Notes: generated from the sequence alone by a model not told the origin. Shown: positions 18,030-25,757, counted from the stretch's first letter. The stretch: DNA of 64,000 nucleotides from Acinetobacter calcoaceticus DSM 30006 = CIP 81.8 (GCF_000368965.1 NZ_KB849780.1:1550145-1614144); one strand, 5' to 3'. Numbers and translations are program-made.

Positions 18030-18587
18030 TTAACTACCTAAACTGCACAAAAAACAATCCAGTACCTTTTCCCTCTCATCTACCCCATCTGAGCTTAAAA
18101 GCTGAATAATTGCGCCCTCAATCATATATAAAAATAGTTTTGCATCCTGAAAAGTTGCATCGGTTTTAAGTGCTCTAAGCTGGCTATAGATTTCATTGAT
18201 TAGCCACGTTCTATATTTAATTACGACTTGGTAAGCGTTTGGATAGCTCATTTTCGTTTCAAAAATGGCTTTAAATAGTAAGTAGTAAAGCCCCTCTAAA
18301 TCTGTATGTAAGAAATAAATTTTCTTAAGTTTATCCTTCACGCTTGTGCTTTGGTCGTACTCAGCAATTGAAACCACTTTTTCTTTTAAACGTTCTTTTT
18401 GTACGATTAAACAGATTTCAATAAAGCGCTCTTTAGAGTGAAAGTAGTTATAAAAAGTCGCTTTTGGAATTCCGCACTCTTTCAGAATTTTATCGATCCC
18501 AACGGTATGAAAGCCGTGATGGTGAAACAAATAAATCGACGTATTAATGACTTGTATAGCACGTGTTGGGAGAACTAAATTTGGCAT
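18030..18587 (-). CDS. TetR/AcrR family transcriptional regulator
   Basis: 185 residues from ATG 18587 (MPNLVLPTRAIQVIN). The TetR HTH is clear: HGFHTVGIDKILKECGIPKATFYNYFHSKERFIE. The C-terminal ligand domain carries YRTWLINEIYSQL and MIEGAIIQLLSSDG. The reading frame stays open for 31 more codons to 18680, but those residues do not look like a TetR N-terminus and the family usually starts close to the HTH. It probably represses the downstream GST gene. The inducer is unknown. Confidence 0.83.
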   Translation of the reverse strand: MPNLVLPTRAIQVINTSIYLFHHHGFHTVGIDKILKECGIPKATFYNYFHSKERFIEICLIVQKERLKEKVVSIAEYDQSTSVKDKLKKIYFLHTDLEGLYYLLFKAIFETKMSYPNAYQVVIKYRTWLINEIYSQLRALKTDATFQDAKLFLYMIEGAIIQLLSSDGVDEREKVLDCFLCSLGS

Positions 18588-18863
18588 CGTTTTACCGTTA
18601 TAAATTCTTGTTGTTTCTAAATGAGATACTTTTTTGGGAGAAAAAAGGCATAGCAAAGCCGTAAAGACTGTGCTTGGCACATCTCAAGTTTGTTATTGCT
18701 AAGTTTTAAATAAAAAGACTTAAAGCCTGAAAACCTTAGGGCGTTCAAGCTGCTTTATTTTTAAGCTGTGTCGTTATAGCTTTTGGCATTGAGAGCCAAG
18801 AAATAATGGATGTGCAAAGCCAACTCCTTTTTATTGGGAGTTCTACCAGACATTTATAGAATT

Positions 18864-19034
18864 ATGGTGGCAGAACGAAGGGGGTTCGCGGACTGGCCTT
18901 AAGACTCCAGCACACCCAAAGGTGTCCCCCTCCGTTCCACCATAGAGGGGGCACGAGGGTGTACACACTAAAAGTATAAAACCTTTAATGCTCCTAAGGG
19001 ACGGTCCGCGACGACCGACTGGCAATGTGGCCAG
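18864..19034 (+). ncRNA. Structured RNA resembling phage C4 antisense RNA
   Basis: A G+C-rich island in A+T-rich DNA. ATGGTGG..AACGAAGGGGG (18864-18884) pairs with CCCCCTCCGTTCCACCAT (18926-18943). Inside are CTGG/CCAG and the tight hairpin ACACC-CAAA-GGTGT (18912-18925). The unpaired stretch TCGCGGAC (18886-18893) is exactly complementary to GTCCGCGA (19004-19011), and CTGGCC (18893-18898) to GGCCAG (19029-19034). Two antisense segments facing two downstream targets is the layout of C4 RNA in P1-like immunity regions, and C4-like small RNAs are reported as multicopy in A. baumannii (recalled). A hairpin at 18822-18842 (AACTCC/GGAGTT) precedes it. An overlapping 75-codon reverse-strand reading frame is not considered real. 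Confidence 0.5.
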
Positions 19035-19220
19035 CAGGCAAAGGATAAGCTTCACATTTATTGCAGTCAAGCATGCAAAATGACATTTGTTTTAAATTAA
19101 ATCGTTAGGAAAGTAAGGCTAAATAATGAGGGAGTTATTGTTAAGTGGGGGTTGTAGAAGGAGGATAAAAATTAAGTTTATTCTAAAGGATTAAATCGAT
19201 TTTATCTTAGTATTAATGAA

Positions 19221-19298
19221 AAACCCTTTTTCTAAATAGCTTTGATAACTTGGCAGCAGAGCAATATATAATCAACTTCTTTGATTTATAAAGGGTTT
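19221..19298. repeat. Spaced inverted repeat upstream of the reverse transcriptase locus
   Basis: AAACCCTTT (19221-19229) and AAAGGGTTT (19290-19298) are exact complements 60 bp apart. The interval is A+T rich with no gene. It could mark an element edge or a transcript structure. Nothing else is recognisable between 19035 and 19405. Confidence 0.3.
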
Positions 19299-19417
19299 CT
19301 TAATAGGCGCATTATATTACTTTTAGTACTTCTTAATATTTTTAACTAACATTTAATATGCTACAAAAATTCCAATTAAATCTATGCCTTTGATTAATTA
19401 TGGTTTATAATTTTTTT

Positions 19418-19618
19418 GTTGAATCTGAAGCGATGCCAAAACACGGCAAAAACTTCAATGATGCGACCCGAGTACAGCACATCACACCGATTTCAGCAGG
19501 GTCCTTGACAGGATCATATACGTTCATCGAAAAATTAGTGAACAGCAGTGATGGTGTGATGCGTAGAATCACTTCGTACCTGTATGGGTAGCTGCATTAT
19601 AAGCATACAGAGAAAGAG
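19418..19618 (+). ncRNA. Candidate structured RNA partner of the downstream reverse transcriptase
   Basis: A TATAAT box at 19406-19411 would start a transcript near 19418. The segment is richer in G+C than its flanks and is packed with complementary pairs: CATCACACC (19480-19488) with GGTGTGATG (19553-19561); GGTCCT-TGAC-AGGATC (19500-19515); GTTCA (19522-19526) with TGAAC (19539-19543); and GTGAT (19556-19560) with ATCAC (19568-19572), which competes with the long stem. DRT systems commonly place a template or scaffold RNA directly 5' of the RT gene. An open frame crosses it, with ATG 19400 or 19433 and stop 19589-19591. That frame could be a small peptide, or a by-product of a stop-free RNA. 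Confidence 0.5.
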
Positions 19619-19621
19619 TTA

Positions 19622-20818
19622 ATGAATTTTGAGACTTACGTGAAAGAGAATTTCATTGCAACTTTCAACAAATTATTTAGAAAACAATCATCTCACCTAT
19701 TAACTATTAAGTACTATCCAGAAGATCTATCTTTCACTGAATTCAATTTAAAAAAAGAAAAAATTTTAGCTGAAGTTTTAAATGACTTGGCTACTAAAAC
19801 ATATTCACCAACATTACTACATCCTAACTTTCTAGAAAAGTCGGATGGGTCATTACGATTAATCTGTATTCCATCTATAAAAGACCGAGTCATTCAAAAG
19901 CTTCTTTTAAAATATATTAAAAAACATCACGAAAGTAAGTATATTTTGGCTACTAATCATGATTTTTCAGCTAAAATTTCAGACGCTGGAGCCATAAAAG
20001 CAAGAACTGAGGCTTTAAGTTTAAGAAACCAATATTCATATGTGTTAAAAACTGATATTTCGTCTTTTTTTGATAATTTAGATCGTCGATTAGCTATAAA
20101 AACTGTCAAAGAAAAGCTAGATATACCTGAAATAAATTATTTACTGGAAAGAATTATTAAGGTCGAAACAAGATGTCAAAAAGATAATTTAAACAATGAA
20201 AAAGAAAATACTCTTTTGAAATCAAAAAAAGGTAAAGGGATTAGACAAGGTATGCCTATGTCATCATTTCTCGCATCCCTGTATCTACATGATTTTGATA
20301 AATTTATTGAGGAAGAAAATATTAAGTGTGTAAGATATGCAGACGACTTAATTATTTTTTGTTCATCTCGTAAACAAGCCGTAGATTATCTAAAAAAAGT
20401 AACTATAGAGTTAGAAAAAATAAAACTAAATATTCCTCCCTTGGAAGATAAATCAAAAACTCAAATAGTAAAAAATAAACCTATTGATTTCTTAGGACTT
20501 GAATTTAAATTTGGCGGTACTAAATTTAAAGCTTATGTGCCAGATGTAGTTTTTAAAACAATTCATCGTAAATTAGAAGTCTATGATTCTCTAAACAAAA
20601 ATCTCAAAAATAAAAAAGATTTTTCCGATGTAATTCAAGATATAAAATACATCTCGAATGGATATAGTGCAGCTTTCCCCGATGCTTGTAATATTAGTGA
20701 ACTACAATATGAAATAAATACGAAAAAAATAATTATTTTTTCCAAACTTTTAACATCACTTGGATTAGATATAGAACGCCTTAGTGCTCGTCAAAAGAAA
20801 TTCTTTTTTAGCATATAA
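19622..20818 (+). CDS. Stand-alone reverse transcriptase, probably defence-associated (DRT-like)
   Basis: 398 residues, almost entirely an RT domain. RLICIPSIKDRVIQKLLLKYI (about 79-99) is the N-terminal RT0/1 region. LKTDISSFFDN (142-152) is motif A with its catalytic Asp. GIRQGMPMSSFLASLYL (206-222) is motif B. VRYADDLIIF (237-246) is motif C with an intact YADD. IDFLGLEF (288-295) is motif D/E. There is no maturase, HNH or integrase domain, so it is not a group II intron protein, and I see no NAXXH or VTG motifs of retron RTs. The last ~100 residues match no domain I recognise. With the structured RNA just upstream it resembles the single-RT-plus-ncRNA DRT anti-phage systems; the exact group is not assigned. 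Codon use is more A+T rich than that of nearby core genes, suggesting transfer. Confidence 0.85.
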   Translation: MNFETYVKENFIATFNKLFRKQSSHLLTIKYYPEDLSFTEFNLKKEKILAEVLNDLATKTYSPTLLHPNFLEKSDGSLRLICIPSIKDRVIQKLLLKYIKKHHESKYILATNHDFSAKISDAGAIKARTEALSLRNQYSYVLKTDISSFFDNLDRRLAIKTVKEKLDIPEINYLLERIIKVETRCQKDNLNNEKENTLLKSKKGKGIRQGMPMSSFLASLYLHDFDKFIEEENIKCVRYADDLIIFCSSRKQAVDYLKKVTIELEKIKLNIPPLEDKSKTQIVKNKPIDFLGLEFKFGGTKFKAYVPDVVFKTIHRKLEVYDSLNKNLKNKKDFSDVIQDIKYISNGYSAAFPDACNISELQYEINTKKIIIFSKLLTSLGLDIERLSARQKKFFFSI

Positions 20819-20897
20819 AATAATACTCCTACTCCCTCAACGATCCCAAATCAATTTGAGTCCATTCAAAATAAAATCTAATTTGCAATAATTTATA

Positions 20898-21230
20898 CTA
20901 TTTATAAATTTGGTAGTTCTCAATGAGATTTTTGATCGTTAAAACACTAAATATAATTTGAAATATTAATGCAAAAGTATCTAAAATATTTTGATCAGAT
21001 GATAAATTATTTAATAAAATTATTGATATACCTACTGAGCAAATAGCTTTAACTATTTCAGAATTAACTCCATGAAAATATTTAATACATAAAACTGTCG
21101 TATTAAATAAAACCATTAAAATCCAAGCTACCATTGGGGGTAGACTCATCATTTTGACAATAATCGCGAAACCCGTTGGAATTAAAAGTCCAACTTCAAT
21201 GAAAAGTGATAAATTAAAATTTCTAATCAT
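20898..21230 (-). CDS. Small membrane protein of unknown function
   Basis: 110 residues with about four hydrophobic helices (LFIEVGLLIPTGFAIIV, PMVAWILMVLFNTTVL, ICSVGISIILL, FALIFQIIFSVLTI). AAGGA lies 9 bases before the ATG. No family is recognised. It is convergent with the reverse transcriptase gene, 79 bp away, and shares its A+T-rich composition, so it may belong to the same accessory insert. No function can be given. Confidence 0.65.
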   Translation of the reverse strand: MIRNFNLSLFIEVGLLIPTGFAIIVKMMSLPPMVAWILMVLFNTTVLCIKYFHGVNSEIVKAICSVGISIILLNNLSSDQNILDTFALIFQIIFSVLTIKNLIENYQIYK

Positions 21231-21299
21231 TTATTAAAATCCTTAAAGTGAAAATGGACATAAACAAGCTCAAACACTCTGTTCAAAGCTAACCACATC

Positions 21300-21660
21300 T
21301 TACGGCGCAAGTCTGTAACACGTAGATGTAAACAAAGCGACTCTATTATTCAAACCGTCTGTTATCACAACTTCATAATGCGCGAATTTCTTACTACTTC
21401 CTACTTTAGTTGCCGTTGCAAATAACTCCTTATCTTTAGCACCGCTCATATAGCGAATATCAGCCTGTAAGCCAGTATATGGACATCCTCTGCATTACAA
21501 GCCATCGCAAAAGCGATATCGGCTAAAGAAAATATGACTCCACCAAGCACGCCACCCAATATATTCAAGTGTTCATCTTTCACATTAAGTTGAAAAAACA
21601 GGCTTCATCAAAACTGCGATGCAGCCCTTGAACACCCAATAAGGGGCACTTCGACCCCAT
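21300..21660 (-). pseudogene. PaaI-like hotdog thioesterase, frameshifted
   Basis: Three reverse-strand reading frames together give a PaaI-type thioesterase of about 120 residues. It starts at ATG 21660 (MGSKCPLLGVQGLHRSFDEACFF) and continues in a second frame as QLNVKDEHLNILGGVLGGVIFSLADIAFAMACNAEDVHI. It ends in a third as GLQADIRYMSGAKDKELFATATK through FTSTCYRLAP and a stop at 21300-21302. The first break is in a T-run near 21590 (one base missing), the second near 21480. Both breaks are in the given sequence, so no full product is made. It sits 8 bp downstream of sdaA on the same strand. The hotdog signature GGVxFSLADxAFA is intact, so inactivation looks recent. Confidence 0.75.
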
Positions 21661-21668
21661 ATGATTAT

Positions 21669-23048
21669 TTAGCACTCAATGGCGTTAACAGCGAGTCCAC
21701 CTTTTGAGGTTTCTTTGTATTTATATGACATATCCTTGCCAGTTTCTTTCATTGTCTGAATGACTTTATCTAGCGTCACAAAATGCTCCCCCTCATCATG
21801 AAGTGCCATTTGCGCTGCATTAATGGCTTTTACAGCAGCAATTGCATTGCGCTCAATGCAAGGTACCTGAACCAAGCCACCAATCGGGTCACACGTTAAA
21901 CCCAAGTTATGTTCAAGCCCGATTTCAGCCGCATGTTCTACTTGTTCAGGTGATGCACCTAAAATCTCGGCTAAGCCCGCCGAAGCCATCGCACAAGCTG
22001 AGCCTACTTCGCCCTGACATCCTACTTCTGCACCAGAAATAGATGCATTGAGCTTACATAAAATCCCAACTGCCGCCGCACTTAGAAAAAAACGAAGCAC
22101 TTTGTCTTCTGAAAAGTCTTTAGAAAAAGTCACATAATAATATAAAACTGCCGGAATTATCCCTGCTGCACCATTTGTGGGAGCTGTCACTACTCGACCG
22201 CCAGCAGCATTTTCTTCATTTACCGCCAACGCAAATAAATTGACCCACTCCATGGCATGAAAAGTAGTCACAATCAGGTTTGAGTTTTTCTTATTTAATA
22301 ACTTATCGTGAATTTTTTTAGCCCGACGTTTTACATTTAATCCGCCTGGTAATATTCCTTCATTAATTAATCCATTGTGAATACATTGCTGCATCACTTT
22401 CCATATATCCATAATCTTGGCACGAATCTCACTTTCACTACACCAGCTTTTCTCATTTTCAAGCATTAACTCACTAACTGATAAATGATGAGTTTTACAT
22501 AAGCTTAAAAGTTCAGCCGCACTATGAAATGGATATGGAACCTTAATTTCACCAGTCTCAGACTGGGTTTGTGTTAATTGCCTTTGGCTAACAATAAAAC
22601 CACCACCAATCGAGTAATACGTTTCAGCATATAAAATTTCTTTCGCCTCGTTATAAGCAATCAGTTCCATTGCATTTGGGTGATGAGGCAAAGATTCATC
22701 TAAAAAAAGCAAATCACACTTATAGTCAAAAGAAATACTCTTTTGCTGATCGAGCTGGATCGTTTTATTTTCAAGAACATTTTCAATCAAACTTGTACTT
22801 ACTTGAGTATCGATATGTTCAGGGTCAAAACCCATTAATCCTAAAAGAATAGCTTTATCTGTCGCATGACCAACACCAGTTGCTGCAAGCGAACCATATA
22901 ACTTAATCTGAACTCGAAACGTCGTTTGGAGATCATTTTGCTTAACTAAATCATCCACAAAACTATATGCTGCTCGCATTGGTCCAACTGTATGGGAGCT
23001 AGATGGGCCTACACCAATTTTAAAAAGATCAAATACACTTATAAACAC
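21669..23048 (-). CDS. sdaA: L-serine ammonia-lyase (serine dehydratase), single-chain iron-sulfur type
   Basis: 459 residues that would deaminate L-serine to pyruvate and ammonia using a [4Fe-4S] cluster. The N-terminal regulatory domain starts [22 protein letters not shown]. The catalytic domain contains [36 protein letters not shown] and [24 protein letters not shown], with the cluster cysteines. The start is GTG at 23048 with AGGA five to six bases upstream. Length and domain order are those of the common proteobacterial SdaA/SdaB. The broken thioesterase gene follows on the same strand. Confidence 0.93.
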   Translation of the reverse strand: MFISVFDLFKIGVGPSSSHTVGPMRAAYSFVDDLVKQNDLQTTFRVQIKLYGSLAATGVGHATDKAILLGLMGFDPEHIDTQVSTSLIENVLENKTIQLDQQKSISFDYKCDLLFLDESLPHHPNAMELIAYNEAKEILYAETYYSIGGGFIVSQRQLTQTQSETGEIKVPYPFHSAAELLSLCKTHHLSVSELMLENEKSWCSESEIRAKIMDIWKVMQQCIHNGLINEGILPGGLNVKRRAKKIHDKLLNKKNSNLIVTTFHAMEWVNLFALAVNEENAAGGRVVTAPTNGAAGIIPAVLYYYVTFSKDFSEDKVLRFFLSAAAVGILCKLNASISGAEVGCQGEVGSACAMASAGLAEILGASPEQVEHAAEIGLEHNLGLTCDPIGGLVQVPCIERNAIAAVKAINAAQMALHDEGEHFVTLDKVIQTMKETGKDMSYKYKETSKGGLAVNAIEC

Positions 23049-23384
23049 GGGTTCCTACCTTCAATTCATTATTATTCGTTTGTTCGTCGTTATTGTGTCC
23101 TTTCGGATAACTCTAAAACTATCATTAAGTCTGGTACAAATCACGAATAACTATTGGCTAGCAGCGCAAAAAGACAACGGTTGAACCATCAACATTAATC
23201 GGTTTAATCAAAGACATAAATTGTGGAGCTTTTATCTCCCTAATAGATGTTCTAGAAATAGTCTTTAAATAAGTATGCCAATTTGTATAAATAAAAAACC
23301 ACAAATATTAGCCATTAGTCGCACCTCTCTATTTTTATTCATTTTTGCTGGTAAAGTGTTTTACATGGTTTGATACAACCTACT

Positions 23385-23457
23385 TAACTCAGATGCATAA
23401 TTCACCTGTTACCGCATCTGATGTTTTTCAGCCTCTAGTCCGCTAGAGGCTTTTTTT
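23385..23457 (+). ncRNA. Candidate small RNA with intrinsic terminator
   Basis: Within the 466-bp gap between sdaA (minus) and a lipoprotein gene (plus), two stems follow each other: TCAGATGC (23389-23396) with GCATCTGA (23414-23421), and the terminator GCCTCTAG-TCCG-CTAGAGGC (23431-23450) followed by seven T. No plus-strand gene lies upstream to need this terminator. A hairpin plus short linker plus terminator is a typical sRNA layout. The promoter was not identified with confidence, and the rest of the gap (23049-23384) shows no gene. Confidence 0.5.
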
Positions 23458-23514
23458 ATTATTGATTTAAAGCCTGATATATTAAATTTATAGAAATAAT
23501 GAAAGAGAAGAAAA

Positions 23515-24138
23515 ATGAGTCGCATTGTAAGATTGAGTGTTTTAAGCTTTCCAGTTTTATTCTTAAGTGGATGTATTGGCTGCTATAACCCAACAGGTTG
23601 TAACCGTGATGATTCGCCTTATTTCTATACGACCCAAATAACTCAAGCCAAAGGTGTAACTGTTCCAGTTGGAACAAAACTGGTTTATAAATCTCAAAAG
23701 TCAAAACAGAAAAATGAACAAACTGCTCCACTTAAAGAAGAAAATATAACTTCGATAAAACTACCAAAAGATACTGCTATTCTTTGGGGTGGAATGCCCA
23801 CAAATCATCTGCTTCAATTTGCTAATTCGGAAATGCAGGGATTTACCGCCTACCGAGCCCAAGAAGTTCCTGCCACATATTCCAATCAATTTTTAAAACT
23901 CTGGAAAGAATGTGATAGTGATTTAGATATCTCGATCAAAAATAAAAATGACTGGAGTTTTAATCCTGCAAATATGAAAATTATTGGATGCGGAATTAAC
24001 TATCAAGAAAGAGCTTCGTACAACACCAACAATTCAAGCCAAGATAAAGTTGATATTTTTCTAATCAATATTAACAAGGCTTTACAACAACTGCCTCAAC
24101 AAAAAGATTATCCCGTAATTCATTCTTCTAAAAATTAA
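23515..24138 (+). CDS. Putative lipoprotein of unknown function
   Basis: 207 residues starting MSRIVRLSVLSFPVLFLSGC, a lipoprotein signal peptide with lipobox LSGC, so it should be lipidated and membrane anchored on the periplasmic side. The mature part has several cysteines near the start (CIGCYNPTGC) and no recognised domain. AGAGAAGAAAA lies before the ATG. A bidirectional terminator follows, shared with the convergent DUF333/I78 gene. Function unknown. Confidence 0.75.
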   Translation: MSRIVRLSVLSFPVLFLSGCIGCYNPTGCNRDDSPYFYTTQITQAKGVTVPVGTKLVYKSQKSKQKNEQTAPLKEENITSIKLPKDTAILWGGMPTNHLLQFANSEMQGFTAYRAQEVPATYSNQFLKLWKECDSDLDISIKNKNDWSFNPANMKIIGCGINYQERASYNTNNSSQDKVDIFLININKALQQLPQQKDYPVIHSSKN

Positions 24139-24144
24139 AGTCAC

Positions 24145-24174
24145 AAAAAAGCCCGCATTTCAGCAGGCTTTTTT
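24145..24174. terminator. Bidirectional intrinsic terminator
   Basis: AAAAAAGCCCGC (24145-24156) pairs with GCAGGCTTTTTT (24163-24174), one mismatch, 6-base loop, T-runs on both strands, between two convergent lipoprotein genes. Confidence 0.85.
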
Positions 24175-24210
24175 ATTTCAAAATTCGGTCTATTAGCTTT
24201 TAATTAAAAG

Positions 24211-24645
24211 TTAGCCACAAGTTGCGTTCGTAATTTTTTTAGAAGCTGGATCAATGGTGACTGTAACTCGGTTTGTACGATAATCCATGGTCATTGGTTG
24301 ACCTGGAGCAACTTTACGCACAATTTCTGATTGAGTCTTTTGTTTAATTTGATCATCAGTAAGACCTGATTGCCCCACTAATTTTTGAGCCTCTTCTGCT
24401 ACACAGTTGGCTTGATTTTCACGGAATAATTTCCATTCTTCTACGACTTGGCCATTTGGTAAATGACAATAGCCGACCTGACCATTTGCTTCATTTCTAA
24501 TTTCTAATTTTCCACCTTGTTCAACACAATATTGACTAGCTGGATTTGGTGAACCAATTTTTGGTGGAGTCGGATCTTTATGTTGTACAGACGAGCAAGC
24601 CGTTAATGAAACAAGTGCCAAGCCAAGAAAGAGAATTTTTTTCAT
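24211..24645 (-). CDS. Lipoprotein with DUF333 and I78-type peptidase inhibitor domains
   Basis: 144 residues from ATG 24645 (MKKILFLGLALVSLTACSS, lipobox LTAC). The first mature half, NPASQYCVEQGGKLEIRNE through GQVGYCHLPNGQVVEEWKLFREN, is a DUF333 domain. The second half, LVGQSGLTDDQIKQKTQSEI through GQPMTMDYRTNRVTVTID and the closing CG, matches the I78 serine-protease inhibitor family. The combination suggests a periplasmic or outer-membrane protease-protection protein. An upstream ATG (24693) would add 16 residues ahead of the signal and is not used. Confidence 0.8.
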   Translation of the reverse strand: MKKILFLGLALVSLTACSSVQHKDPTPPKIGSPNPASQYCVEQGGKLEIRNEANGQVGYCHLPNGQVVEEWKLFRENQANCVAEEAQKLVGQSGLTDDQIKQKTQSEIVRKVAPGQPMTMDYRTNRVTVTIDPASKKITNATCG

Positions 24646-24803
24646 AATTTTTTGCTTCTTACTAAAAAAACTAAAGATATCAAAAAATTTCATATTTCAT
24701 GTCGCTTCTTTACAATAAAAAACTCACTTGAATGTTCTAGCAAAATAAATTTAATTTATTGGAAATTAAGATATTCCCAATTAAAAGCTATTTTTGAAAT
24801 ATT

Positions 24804-25271
24804 CTATTCAGGTCTTTCTAAAATTCGTGGCCCCGATCCTTCTAGCCCTAAAATATCTTCAGGATTTCTTAATGGACATTGCTCTAATGATAAACAGCCG
24901 CAGCCAATGCACCAGTCCATTTCATCTCTTAAACGAGTTAATTTTTGAATTCGATCATCCAGATTTTCTCGCCAATGACTTGATAGATCTTTCCATTGCT
25001 TGGCTGTTAATTTGCTACCCACAGGATACTGACTTAAAGCCTCTTTAATTTCATTTAAAGGAATACCCACTCTTTGAGCGACTTTAATAATCGCAATATA
25101 TCTTAAAATAATTAAGGGATACCGACGTTGATTACCATTTGTTCTTATACTTTTTATAAGCCCTTTCGTTTCATAAAAATGTAGGGTCGAAACAGGAACT
25201 CCACTCCTTTTTGCAACTTCACCCACAGTCAAAACTCGACTAGAGTCAGCTTTTTTATTTTCACTCATCAT
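24804..25271 (-). CDS. soxR: Redox-sensitive transcriptional activator SoxR
   Basis: About 155 residues. MerR-type [31 protein letters not shown]. After the dimerisation helix comes the [2Fe-2S] ligand set [12 protein letters not shown], diagnostic of SoxR. It senses superoxide and redox-cycling compounds. The start is set at the double ATG 25271/25268, with GAGG just upstream; the longer frame to 25283 runs into the operator. A SoxR box lies directly upstream. A reverse-strand promoter TTGACA (25319-25324), 17 bp, TATAAA (25296-25301) would transcribe it. No soxS is visible, as in most non-enteric bacteria. Confidence 0.92.
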   Translation of the reverse strand: MMSENKKADSSRVLTVGEVAKRSGVPVSTLHFYETKGLIKSIRTNGNQRRYPLIILRYIAIIKVAQRVGIPLNEIKEALSQYPVGSKLTAKQWKDLSSHWRENLDDRIQKLTRLRDEMDWCIGCGCLSLEQCPLRNPEDILGLEGSGPRILERPE

Positions 25272-25277
25272 GATTGA

Positions 25278-25295
25278 CCTCAACTTTACTTGAGG
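25278..25295. promoter_or_regulatory. SoxR box
   Basis: CCTCAACTTTACTTGAGG is an almost perfect 18-bp SoxR operator. Reading the plus strand it lies between TTGACC (25274-25279) and TATAAG (25298-25303), separated by 18 bp, the unusual long-spacer layout of SoxR-activated promoters. It also sits just upstream of the soxR start, where binding would repress soxR. Confidence 0.8.
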
Positions 25296-25463
25296 TTTAT
25301 AAGAGAGCGCTTTTATTTTGTCAAATAAATAACAGAGATTTTCTTATACGCTATGAACTACTCTCCCCAAGGTATAGGTCTTATCTGTAAAAGCTGATGA
25401 CAAAATGGATCTGATAATTAATTTAATCTATAAAATAAATTGCTGTCATTTAAATTTAAGAAA

Positions 25464-25757
25464 TTAGTTTTGTAGAGTAAACGGACATCCACAAATCCAA
25501 AACATGTTGTAAACGAAAGGCATGGGTGCACCTAATGGATAGACTTTTATCTGCTCGATCTTATAAGTTTTTTTACGTGACTCAATGTGTAATATATTAT
25601 CGTAACGGGCAACCACAACTCCCTTTTTATATAATTTTTTCCTTTCATTCTTTGCGTCAAATTTATATACCAAAAAGTAAACTTTTTCTCCTACACCGAT
25701 CTTTGAATGATTAACCATAATGTAACCATTACAATACTTACATTGCCAATCTTCCAT
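25464..25757 (-). CDS. Hypothetical small cysteine-containing protein
   Basis: 97 residues starting MEDWQCKYCNGYIMVNHSKIGVGEKVYFLVYKF. An N-terminal CxxC (CKYC) and a C-terminal CGC (WICGCPF) could bind a metal. The middle has a beta-rich feel (VVVARYDNILHIESRKKTYKI), reminiscent of small SH3-like or KOW folds, but no family is recognised. It stands alone between soxR and queH. Moderate confidence that it is expressed. Confidence 0.5.
   Translation of the reverse strand: MEDWQCKYCNGYIMVNHSKIGVGEKVYFLVYKFDAKNERKKLYKKGVVVARYDNILHIESRKKTYKIEQIKVYPLGAPMPFVYNMFWICGCPFTLQN

Noticed and set aside
18843..19070. Reverse-strand open frame of 75 codons
   Set aside because: It overlies the extensively self-complementary C4-like RNA; the translation resembles no protein family and the base pairing explains the sequence better.
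19418..20818. Retron
   Set aside because: No msr/msd with flanking a1/a2 repeats was found and the RT lacks the NAXXH and VTG motifs typical of retron RTs.
19622..20818. Group II intron or diversity-generating retroelement RT
   Set aside because: No maturase or endonuclease domain, no intron domain V signature downstream, and no template/variable repeat pair noticed.
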